Below are positions 8,423 to 15,947 of a DNA stretch of 19,944 nt, one piece after another. This stretch comes from 2-02-FULL-66-14 sp037443705 (GTDB lineage: Bacteria; Pseudomonadota; Gammaproteobacteria; Burkholderiales; SG8-39). The position numbers and the translations under genes were made by a program. Location: positions 1 to 19,944 of the forward strand of contig JBBINV010000056.1 of NCBI GenBank assembly GCA_037443705.1. Reading direction: 5' to 3'. Below the pieces are notes generated by a model that was not told the DNA's origin, did no database searches, and saw only the letters and a list, made by a program, of their open reading frames with translations. The stretch's first letter is position 1. The number at the start of each line of letters is the position of its first letter.

Positions 8423-11400
8423 ATGGAGTGGCTCTCGAAGGGGGTCGAGCAGCTCGTCCGGCTGCGCGGGATACGGCGCGGCGCCGAGCCGCGCGATGCG
8501 CATTTCGACGCCATCGTGGTCGGTTCCGGCTACGGCGGATCGGTCGCCGCCTCGCGCCTTGCGCGCGCCGGATTCCGCGTCTGCGTGCTGGAGCGCGGGC
8601 GCGAGTACGTCCCGGGGGAGTTCCCGAACGACCTTTCGAACCTCCCCGCGCACGTGCGCGTGGATCGCGCCGATTCGCCGACGCCGGCCGGCAGGGCCGA
8701 CGCGCTCTTCGACATCCGGATCGGCCGCAAGATGATGGTGCTCGTGGGCAATGCGCTCGGCGGCACGAGCCAGATCAATGCCAGCGTCGCGATCCGCGCC
8801 GACCCGGCGGTATTCAGGCAGGACGCCTGGCCGGACCCGCTGCGCCTGGCGCAGGACCCGCTGGACGCCTGGTACACGCTCGCGGAGGAAATGCTTGGGG
8901 TGTCGCCGGTTCCCGAGGGGCAGCTGCCGCCGAAATACCGCCAGCTCGAGGCGCTGCTGCCGCACGTGCGCAAGCGGGTGCATTGCGGCACCGCCTGGAG
9001 CAAGGATTTTGCGCCCGAGGTGCGCTGCTACCCCGCGAGGCTCGCTGTGACTTTCGGCGACTTTCGCGATGCCGAGGCGGCACGCGGCGAAGTGCCCCGG
9101 CGCCGGAACCGCTTCGGCGTCGAACAGAGCCCCTGCGTCGGTTGCGGAGACTGCGTCACCGGCTGCAACTACTGGGCGAAGAACACGCTCACAATGAACT
9201 ACCTCCCCGACGCCGTGAGGAACGGGGCGGAGCTCTACACCGGAGCCAGCGTCGTCGCGGTCCGGCCGCGCACGGTATCGGGCGTCGACGGCACCACGGT
9301 GTACTTCCGCAGTACCGGCGAAGGCCCGCCGGCGATGGAGGAGGACGAGGCGCTTCGGCGTTGCTACGAGCTTCATGCGTCCGTCGTGGTACTCGCGGGC
9401 GGGCCGCTCGGAACGGTCGAGATCCTGATGCGCTCGCAGGCGCTGCAGTTCCTGCGGGTTTCGCCGCGCCTCGGCAAGGGCTTCTCGGGAAATGGCGACG
9501 CGCTCGCCTTCGGCTTCGACCAGGACGCGGCCGTGCACGCCGTGGGCTGGGGCCGGAACAGCCGCGATCCGATCCGCGGGGTCCGGCAACCGGTCGGGCC
9601 GACGATCACCGGCGTGATCGACGCTCGGGCGGGAGTGCCGGTCCGCGAGGGCCGGCTGCTCGAGGACGGCATCGTCCCGGGGGCCATCGCGCGCCTGGTG
9701 CACGAAGCGCTCGCCACCACCGGCACGCTCGCGCAGATGACCGAGTGCCGCTTCAAGCGCGACGGTCGCGCGCACGAGGCGGACCCGCTCGCGCTCGAGC
9801 CCGGCGCGCTCGAGCGCACCCAGACCTACCTCATGATGGGCCACGATGACGCCTCGGGCGAGCTAATCTGGAAGGACGGGCGCGTGATCGTGCGCTGGCC
9901 GCAGGAGCGGCCGCTCGACGCGGTGGAGCGCGGCTACGCGCTTGCCGAATGCGCGCGCGAGCTGGGCGCGATCCCGTTGCGCAATCCGCTGCACCAGCCG
10001 CTGCCGCCGCGCACCGCTGCGTTCCTGGGCGGACCGTCGCTCGATGGCCCGGCGATTACCGTGCACCCCCTCGGCGGCTGCGCAATGGGCAACGACTTCC
10101 AATCCAGCGTCGTGAACCACGCGGGCGCCGTGTTCAACGGCCGGCAGCCGCACACCGCGCATCGCGGCCTGTACGTCATGGACGGCTCGGTCATGCCGAC
10201 GGCGCTCGGCGTGAACCCTCTTCTCACCATCACGGCTCTCGCCGAGCGCAATGCGGCGCTGCTGATCGAGCGGCTGCAGCGCGCGCCGAGGAAGCGCTTC
10301 GCGGATTATTCGCTGCCGCAGCCGCGGCCGGGGTGTGCCGCGCCGCCTCCGCCCGCGCTCGAGCGGCCTCGCGTGCCGCGGCCGGACCAGCGCGGCGCTC
10401 CGGAGGCGATCCGGGTGCGGCTCGGCGAGACGATGCGCGGCTGGCTCGGCGCGCCCGGGGTGAGCGCGCCGCCGGAGGCAGTGGCGGATCCCATGGCGCA
10501 TGCGAACGCCTCGCTCGAGCTCAAGTTCACGGTCGGAAACGTGGATGAGTTTCTGCGCGATCCACGACATGCGATCGGCACGCGTGCCCCCGCCGGCGGC
10601 GCGATCACCGGCAGCCTTCGGATTCCGCACCTGCACCGCGATCCATTCGTCGTCCAGGCCGGGCGCGTGGAAATCCTTTCGCGGCTGCCGTCCGGCATCC
10701 TCCGCCGCATGCGGCGTGCGCTTTGCCACTGGCTGCGCCAGCGCGGATTCGACGAGGCAAGGCGACTCTGGAACGGCGTGTGGCGGCGCAGGCCGCCCGG
10801 GACGCTCTTCTCGCAGCCGCGCGAGTGGAGCGCCTACCTCCGGCGCGAGCTGCGGAACGTGGTGCGATACGTCTTCGCCATTCCCCTGGTGCTTCGGATC
10901 GCGAAGCACGCGGGCGAAGCGCGGCAGATGCCTTACCGCCTGACGCTGATTCATCCCGCTACCGGAGCCCGGTGGGAGCTGGAGGGCGCGAAGCGCGTCG
11001 CGTTCGAGCCCGGGCGCAACGTCTGGAGCTCGCTCGGGCACCTGCAGGACGTGCGCCTGCGCGACGACAGCGGGCGGGTGGCCGCGCGCGGCGAGCTGCA
11101 CCTGGACATGATCGAGCTCACCGAGCGCCGGGCCGCGCAGCTCGAGTCGCGCACCGAGCTGCCGAACGCGCTCGCGGCGTTCGCCGGCTATCCGCTGCTC
11201 TTCCTGCGCGTGATCATGAAGACTCACCTGTGGGACTTTCGCGCGCCGGATTACGCGGGAGCCGCGCGCCCGCGGCAGCTGTTCATCGAATCGCTCGCCG
11301 GCGTGCCGCCCGAGGCGCGCTCGCAGTACTGGTTCTGCGTTCCGGAGTGGGAGCGCGCGAACGAGGTGCGCGACCGGGATCGCGGCCGCATCCCTCTCGC

Positions 11401-14400
11401 GCTCACGCGTTTCTGCCTGCCGGAGGCGCGAGCTTCCGGCAATCGCAGGCCGGTACTGCTCCTGCACGGCTTCGCGCAGTCGAGCCTCGCATTCGGCCCC
11501 GATCTTCCCGAGGCCGACGGCGCGCCGACGCGCGGCGACGAGTGCCTGGCGAAGTTCCTGTACGACGCGGGGTTCGACCTCTGGCTGCTCGATTACCGGC
11601 ACAGCATCGCGCTGGAATCGGCCCGGAGCCGCTACGATCTCGACCTGGTAGCGCTCGTCGACCTGCCCTGCGCGGTGGATTTCATCCTCGCGCAGCTGCG
11701 CAGCGAGCGCGGCCTTCCCGCCGATGCGAATTTGCAGCTTGCCGCCTTCGGCCATTGCATGGGCGGCGCGACGCTCGCCATGGCGTTGCTTTCCGGAAGG
11801 CTTGCCTACGCCGCGCACGAATCGAAGATCGAGAAGGCGGTGATCTCGCAGGTGCCTCCCTTCATCGTCGGCGGCGAATACAGCCAGTGGCGGCGCGAGC
11901 TCGCGGCTTTCCTGCGCGACTGGCTGAAGCTCGATGCCGTCGACCTCGCCGCGGTCGACGCCGCCACCCCCATCGAGGCGGTCGCGGACCGCCTGCTCGC
12001 GACGCTGCCGGCGGAGCAGGGCGAGCGCTGCCCGCACGAGTTCGAGCGCGCCGAGCCGCGCACCGACATCGCCACCTGCAAGCGCGTCTCCGGCATCATC
12101 GGTCCGCTGTTCCGGCACCGCAACCTTCGCGAAGGCACGCACCGCCAGCTGAACCGCTACTTCGGCCTGGGCAACATCGAGGTGTTCGCGCAGATCGGCA
12201 AGTTCTTCGACTACGAAAGGCTCGTCACCTCCGACGGCGACAACGCCTACCTCACCGAGGAGAACGTCCTCGATCATTTCGACCTGCCGGTCCTGTTCGT
12301 GCATGGCGAGAAGAATCGCACCTTCAGCTGGCGATCGACCACGAGGACCATCGAGCGGCTCGAGCGCATCAACGGCAAGGGCCTGTACGTGCCGCTGCTC
12401 GTCCCGGACACGGGGCATTTCGACTGCATCGTGGGCGAGAACGCGCGGCGCGCGGTGTTCGAGAAGGCGGCGGATTTCCTGCGCGCGGAAGCGCCGAGCC
12501 GCGAGCCGGCGGTGCTCGAGTGCCTGGTGGCCAGGCCGCCGCTCCTCGGCCCGGTCCTCGGCTGGACGCGCCAACGGGACGGCACGCCGATCGTCCGGCT
12601 GTGGGTGAAGGTGGACGAGAACGACACCCAGCCCGCCATGTTCCTGCTCACCGCGGTGCGCGCGAAGGGCGGCGGGGCGATCCTGCAGGACTTCGTGCAG
12701 GCCTGGCCGGTCCTCGTCTCGGAGAGCGGCTTCGGCCCGCCGCCGGACAGCTGCGGCGGGATGGCGCGCGAGCCGCGCCGCGAATTGAACGCGGAGCACC
12801 GGGACGTGAAGCGGCTGCGCCGGACGGTCGCGCTGGCCGACGTGCGGCTGCCCGATTCGACGAACGCGTACGAAATCGTCGCCGTCACCGTGCACCGTGC
12901 CGCCCGGGGCGAAGTCGACGAGACCCGCATGCTCCCGCTCGAGATCAGGGGCCTCGCGAGCGCGAGCGTGGGCGACCTGCTCGCCTTCAGCGAAGAGCAG
13001 GAAAAGGCGCAATCGAGACGGCCCGCATACCGGCGTCGCTACGCGGAAGCGCGCGAAAGGATGCGGGACGAAGGATGGCTGCTCCGGGCCGCGCGCGATC
13101 CGCTCGACTGGTTCGAGCCGGGGAGTGCGCCCGCGAGGGCGGAACTCGCCGAGCTGCTGATCGCGTGGCTGGACGAGCACCTCGGCCGGCGCAGAGCGCG
13201 GCGCGAGCGTCCGCAGCGGGAGCTCTCGCGCGTGACGCGGCACGCGCCCGGCTTCGAGGAATGCGTCGCTGCGGTGCCCCCGGCGGCGCTCGCGCCCGGA
13301 GGCGACGGGATTGCGCTGCGCTTCCTCGCAGGCAGCTGCCGCTACCCGGGGCTCGATCTCGACCGCGACCGCTCCGGCACTTCGCTGGAACTCGCCTGCG
13401 ACGCGGCGCGCGAAGCGAACGCGCCCGGCGCCTCCTTCATGCTGATGGTCGGGGACCAGATCTACGCCGATTACACGGGCGGCGCGTTCGACACCCAGTC
13501 CGCGGTCGAGAAGTACGGGGACGGCTATGCCGTAGCGTACCGCTCGCCGGGATTCCGCCGGCTCGCGCGCAACCTGCCGCACTACATGGCGATCGACGAT
13601 CACGAGATCGACAATGACTGGTCGCTCGACCGGATCCGGCGTTCGCCGGAGCCGGGCGATGCCCTGCGCCAGGTGCGCTGCGCGATCGCGAGCTACGACG
13701 CCTTCCAGTCGGTGCATGGCCCGGGGCTTGCGCTGCCGTGGCGGCTCGTCACGGCGACGACGCCTGCCGAGCGCGTGCCGTTCCGCGGTTTCGCCACGAG
13801 CTTCAGCGCGGGTGGCGCCTGTTTCTTCATCATGGACACGCGCACCCAGCGCCACCGGGGCGACGCGCCGCAGGCGAGCCGCATCGCCGGCTCGCAACAG
13901 CTCGGGGCGCTTGACGATTGGTTGAGGGCGTCGCCGCGCGATGCGGCCAAGTTCATCGTGAGCGGCAGCGTCTTCTTCCCCGGAATCGACGAGCTCGACC
14001 GCGACGGCGGGGCCTATCGCGCCCGCGGCGATACCTGGCAGGCGTTTCCCGAAGACCAGAAGGCGGTGCTCGACCTGCTCGCAAGCCACCGGTCGCGTCA
14101 TGTCGTCTTTCTTTCCGGCGACTATCACTGCGCCGCGATCGCCCAGGGCCGCCTGGAGCTGCGCGGCCGGACGGTCGTGGAGCGCGTGACCGGGATCGTG
14201 GTGCCGCCGTTCTACGCGCCGCTGCCCTTCGCCAACGCGCACCCGGATTCGGTGATGCGGCTCGGCTGCATCGGCGAGCCCGCACGCGCGCAACTGCGCT
14301 ACGCCGACGTCCAGGCTTTCGCGGGCTGGGCCGGTTTCGCCGACCTGCGGCTGCGACGCGACGCTGCGGATGCATGGCAGCTCGACGTACATTACCGGTA

Positions 14401-14440
14401 CGAAGACGGCAGGGTGGAGAGCCGGACCGTCACGCTCTGA
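8423..14440 (+). CDS. Giant fusion: GMC (cholesterol-oxidase-like) oxidoreductase + alpha/beta hydrolase + PhoD-like phosphoesterase
   Basis: One unbroken 2005-residue frame. Residues 1-620 are an FAD-dependent GMC oxidoreductase: Rossmann G-S-G-Y-G-G (34-39), E57 for the FAD ribose, a CX2CX2CX3C cluster (C238, C241, C244, C248), and the active-site pair His548 (T-V-H-P-L-G-G-C) and Asn598 (G-V-N-P-L-L-T-I-T), equivalent to the His/Asn of Streptomyces cholesterol oxidase. A Pro-rich linker (about 630-660) follows. Residues about 695-990 resemble the middle domain seen in GMC-hydrolase fusions. Residues 1008-1355 are an alpha/beta hydrolase with oxyanion H-G-F (1015-1017), nucleophile elbow G-H-C-M-G (Cys1112), likely acid Glu1296 and His1332. 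Residues about 1365-1625 look like a PhoD-type accessory region. Residues 1632-2005 are a PhoD-like metallophosphoesterase: G-D-Q-I-Y-A-D (1677-1683), D-D-H-E (1725-1728), S-G-D-Y-H (1898-1902). No signal peptide or Tat motif is seen, so it is probably cytoplasmic. Substrate unknown; a lipid-like alcohol is a guess. Confidence 0.88.
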   Translation: MEWLSKGVEQLVRLRGIRRGAEPRDAHFDAIVVGSGYGGSVAASRLARAGFRVCVLERGREYVPGEFPNDLSNLPAHVRVDRADSPTPAGRADALFDIRIGRKMMVLVGNALGGTSQINASVAIRADPAVFRQDAWPDPLRLAQDPLDAWYTLAEEMLGVSPVPEGQLPPKYRQLEALLPHVRKRVHCGTAWSKDFAPEVRCYPARLAVTFGDFRDAEAARGEVPRRRNRFGVEQSPCVGCGDCVTGCNYWAKNTLTMNYLPDAVRNGAELYTGASVVAVRPRTVSGVDGTTVYFRSTGEGPPAMEEDEALRRCYELHASVVVLAGGPLGTVEILMRSQALQFLRVSPRLGKGFSGNGDALAFGFDQDAAVHAVGWGRNSRDPIRGVRQPVGPTITGVIDARAGVPVREGRLLEDGIVPGAIARLVHEALATTGTLAQMTECRFKRDGRAHEADPLALEPGALERTQTYLMMGHDDASGELIWKDGRVIVRWPQERPLDAVERGYALAECARELGAIPLRNPLHQPLPPRTAAFLGGPSLDGPAITVHPLGGCAMGNDFQSSVVNHAGAVFNGRQPHTAHRGLYVMDGSVMPTALGVNPLLTITALAERNAALLIERLQRAPRKRFADYSLPQPRPGCAAPPPPALERPRVPRPDQRGAPEAIRVRLGETMRGWLGAPGVSAPPEAVADPMAHANASLELKFTVGNVDEFLRDPRHAIGTRAPAGGAITGSLRIPHLHRDPFVVQAGRVEILSRLPSGILRRMRRALCHWLRQRGFDEARRLWNGVWRRRPPGTLFSQPREWSAYLRRELRNVVRYVFAIPLVLRIAKHAGEARQMPYRLTLIHPATGARWELEGAKRVAFEPGRNVWSSLGHLQDVRLRDDSGRVAARGELHLDMIELTERRAAQLESRTELPNALAAFAGYPLLFLRVIMKTHLWDFRAPDYAGAARPRQLFIESLAGVPPEARSQYWFCVPEWERANEVRDRDRGRIPLALTRFCLPEARASGNRRPVLLLHGFAQSSLAFGPDLPEADGAPTRGDECLAKFLYDAGFDLWLLDYRHSIALESARSRYDLDLVALVDLPCAVDFILAQLRSERGLPADANLQLAAFGHCMGGATLAMALLSGRLAYAAHESKIEKAVISQVPPFIVGGEYSQWRRELAAFLRDWLKLDAVDLAAVDAATPIEAVADRLLATLPAEQGERCPHEFERAEPRTDIATCKRVSGIIGPLFRHRNLREGTHRQLNRYFGLGNIEVFAQIGKFFDYERLVTSDGDNAYLTEENVLDHFDLPVLFVHGEKNRTFSWRSTTRTIERLERINGKGLYVPLLVPDTGHFDCIVGENARRAVFEKAADFLRAEAPSREPAVLECLVARPPLLGPVLGWTRQRDGTPIVRLWVKVDENDTQPAMFLLTAVRAKGGGAILQDFVQAWPVLVSESGFGPPPDSCGGMAREPRRELNAEHRDVKRLRRTVALADVRLPDSTNAYEIVAVTVHRAARGEVDETRMLPLEIRGLASASVGDLLAFSEEQEKAQSRRPAYRRRYAEARERMRDEGWLLRAARDPLDWFEPGSAPARAELAELLIAWLDEHLGRRRARRERPQRELSRVTRHAPGFEECVAAVPPAALAPGGDGIALRFLAGSCRYPGLDLDRDRSGTSLELACDAAREANAPGASFMLMVGDQIYADYTGGAFDTQSAVEKYGDGYAVAYRSPGFRRLARNLPHYMAIDDHEIDNDWSLDRIRRSPEPGDALRQVRCAIASYDAFQSVHGPGLALPWRLVTATTPAERVPFRGFATSFSAGGACFFIMDTRTQRHRGDAPQASRIAGSQQLGALDDWLRASPRDAAKFIVSGSVFFPGIDELDRDGGAYRARGDTWQAFPEDQKAVLDLLASHRSRHVVFLSGDYHCAAIAQGRLELRGRTVVERVTGIVVPPFYAPLPFANAHPDSVMRLGCIGEPARAQLRYADVQAFAGWAGFADLRLRRDAADAWQLDVHYRYEDGRVESRTVTL

Positions 14441-14599
14441 CGCCTCGCGCCCGGCCACCGCGCCGCTCACCCTTTCGCGCTAGCGCTTCGGATCAATAGG
14501 CAATCCCGCCCCGCGCGGGGACACTTGGCGCACGGAAAGCCTTCGTTCCGTCGTGAAGCGCCGGCACCGCCGCCCGGCGCATCGCAAGTGGGGGCCATC
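14441..14599. other. Intergenic stretch with two GC palindromes after the giant gene
   Basis: No gene is convincing here. GCGCTAGCGC (14477-14486) and CCCCGCGCGGGG (14509-14520) are perfect palindromes lying 37 and 69 bases after the giant gene's stop. They could form a transcript-end structure, but neither is followed by a run of T on the plus strand, so a factor-independent terminator is not supported. A TTG-started extension of the next small ORF (from 14525) is open but has no ribosome binding site. Confidence 0.4.
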
Positions 14600-14722
14600 A
14601 TGAATTCCCGAGGCCGGATCCGTTCCGCCATCCGCGCGTTCTGCCGCGCCTGCGCCGCCGGCGCCACCACGGTCTTCGCCGCATTCGCCGCCTGGGGCGC
14701 TGCGCCTCCGGCCGCCTTCTGA
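14600..14722 (+). CDS. Small hypothetical peptide, 40 residues, basic and Ala-rich
   Basis: I do not recognise this. It starts M-N-S-R-G-R-I-R-S-A-I-R, with six basic residues spread through the first 17, has Cys-Arg-Ala-Cys (C15 and C18), then an alanine-rich hydrophobic half T-T-V-F-A-A-F-A-A-W-G-A-A. It could be a small membrane peptide or a leader. ATG 14600 is preceded by GTGGGGGCC, a modest ribosome binding site. It lies 37 bases before the 73-residue small ORF on the same strand, so the two could form a small operon. Alanine-rich frames arise easily by chance at this GC level, so it may not be a gene. Confidence 0.3.
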   Translation: MNSRGRIRSAIRAFCRACAAGATTVFAAFAAWGAAPPAAF

Positions 14723-14759
14723 CGCCCGTGGCAGACGCCGATTCCGGAGAGGATCGCCC

Positions 14760-14981
14760 GTGAAACCGCAAGGTCGCCACCTGCTGCCGCGAATCGCCGC
14801 GCTCGCCCTGATCGCGGCGACGCTCGGCAGCCTTTCGGGATGGCTCTACACCGTGCGCAAGCTCAACGAGCAGGTCGCCTACCGGCCCATCGCCGCCGAG
14901 CTGCTGCGTGCGCGCGCGACGGCAGCGGCGAAGACGCCGCGCCTCGCCAGGCCGCTCAGCGCGAAACTTGCGGTTCGCTGA
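14760..14981 (+). CDS. Small single-pass membrane protein, 73 residues, unknown
   Basis: The family is not recognised. The frame starts at GTG 14760 behind a good GGAGAGG (14746-14752). It has a basic start (M-K-P-Q-G-R-H), one hydrophobic segment I-A-A-L-A-L-I-A-A-T-L-G-S-L-S-G-W-L-Y (about 12-30), then a charged helix-prone tail with several Arg and Lys. This is the look of a type II or signal-anchored small protein. Its last 26 bases overlap the 3' end of the convergent FecR-SPOR gene, so part of its C-terminus is constrained by or an artefact of that gene. A ribosome binding site together with a membrane segment makes it more likely real than the preceding 40-residue ORF. Confidence 0.5.
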   Translation: MKPQGRHLLPRIAALALIAATLGSLSGWLYTVRKLNEQVAYRPIAAELLRARATAAAKTPRLARPLSAKLAVR

Positions 14982-15840
14982 CGCCGAACTGCCCGCGCAG
15001 CCGCGCCGCGAGCGCCTCGGCCTCGGCCTTCGACGGAAGCTGCCCGATCCGCACCAGGTACACGCGCCCCGCGCCTTCCCTCGCGGGATGGATCTCCGCG
15101 GCGTAGCCGGCGGCGCGCACCCGGTCGTAGACCGAGAACGCTTCCCGCTGCGAGCCTGCGCGCGCGAGCGTCAGCTTCCATTTCCCGCCGCGCGTCGCCG
15201 CGCCCCCGCCGGGCGCCACATCGGTCTCTTTCGCCCACTCGGCAAGCTGCTTCGGATCGACGAAGGCGAGGGGCTGCGTCTTGCCCTTCTCGCGCCGGTA
15301 GAACTGGCGCGGCTGATCCATGACGACCGGCGTCTCGTCCGCGGCGCCGACCTCGATCCGGCCCTCGATCAGGCACACGATCTCGCGCTCCGCCGTCGAC
15401 TTGCCCCAGAGGTCCGTGCCGCGGATGCCGGCGGTGACGTTCGCTACCGTGATCCGCACGTCGCGCCGGCGCTCCTTCGCGATCACATCGGTAGTGAAGC
15501 GGAACGCGCCCTCGAGGACGTTGAGCGCCGCCTTGAAGAAACCGCCGCGCTCGCCGGGGTCGAGGTCGAGCAGCCGCATCGAGGCGTTCTCGCCGAGCTT
15601 GACAAGGCTGCCTTCGGCGAGCTTGACGTAGATGCGCGCACCGGCGCCGGTTTTCAGCTCGTCGCCCGGCCTCAGCGCCATCCCCGGCGCGAGCGGCAGG
15701 CGCCGGATCGCGCCCACCTCGGCGCGCTCGACCCACGCCGGCATCTGGACACCTTCGACGATCGCGGCGGGCGCGCCCGCCGCGATCGTGGCGGCGGCGG
15801 CAGCGGCCATCGCGACCGCGAGCAACCATAAGCGCTTCAT
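14956..15840 (-). CDS. Secreted FecR-domain protein with C-terminal SPOR domain
   Basis: This 294-residue exported protein starts at ATG 15840, five bases after a near-perfect AGGGAGG (15846-15852, minus strand). The longer frame to 15924 would add a charged leader in front of the signal peptide and is rejected. Residues 1-25 form a signal peptide (M-K-R-L-W-L-L-A-V-A, then an Ala-rich core). Residues about 59-165 match the FecR domain: L-R-P-G-D-E-L-K-T-G, G-A-R-I-Y-V-K-L-A-E-G-S, G-A-F-R-F-T-T, and V-A-N-V-T-A-G-I-R-G-T-D. Residues about 218-290 look like a SPOR peptidoglycan-binding domain (W-K-L-T-L-A, the repeated A-E-A-E-A-L-A-A-R-L). The combination suggests a periplasmic, septum- or wall-associated protein rather than the iron-signalling anti-sigma regulator. 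It has no TonB receptor or sigma factor neighbour. It is divergent from leuS across 107 bases. Confidence 0.85.
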   Translation of the reverse strand: MKRLWLLAVAMAAAAAATIAAGAPAAIVEGVQMPAWVERAEVGAIRRLPLAPGMALRPGDELKTGAGARIYVKLAEGSLVKLGENASMRLLDLDPGERGGFFKAALNVLEGAFRFTTDVIAKERRRDVRITVANVTAGIRGTDLWGKSTAEREIVCLIEGRIEVGAADETPVVMDQPRQFYRREKGKTQPLAFVDPKQLAEWAKETDVAPGGGAATRGGKWKLTLARAGSQREAFSVYDRVRAAGYAAEIHPAREGAGRVYLVRIGQLPSKAEAEALAARLRGQFGVSEPQVSR

Positions 15841-15899
15841 CGCAGCCTCCCTGGCATGTTCGATGCGCGCATATACGCCGGACCGTGCGCACCGGATGC

Positions 15900-15915
15900 G
15901 CCCGTATAATCGGGC
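15900..15915 (+). promoter_or_regulatory. leuS promoter -10 element within a GC inverted repeat
   Basis: The plus strand reads GCCCG-TATAAT-CGGGC: a perfect TATAAT (15905-15910) between 5-bp arms that pair exactly. No -35 like TTGACA is visible around 15882-15888. A start near 15917 would give a leuS leader of about 30 bases. The minus-strand promoter of the FecR-SPOR gene must be in the same 107 bases; GTATATGC at about 15870-15877 is a weak candidate for it. Confidence 0.6.
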
Positions 15916-15947
15916 GCTGGCCAATTACGTCACATCCGCGGCACCGA

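Noticed and set aside
8387..9844. A 485-codon minus-strand frame opposite the start of the GMC domain
   Set aside because: No motifs; it overlaps the FAD-binding region of a well-supported gene completely.
9863..14470. A 1535-codon open frame on the minus strand opposite the giant gene
   Set aside because: Arg/Ala/His-rich composition with no domain motifs. Such long antisense frames are expected opposite GC-rich genes with strong third-position bias, and the plus-strand frame has clear enzyme motifs.
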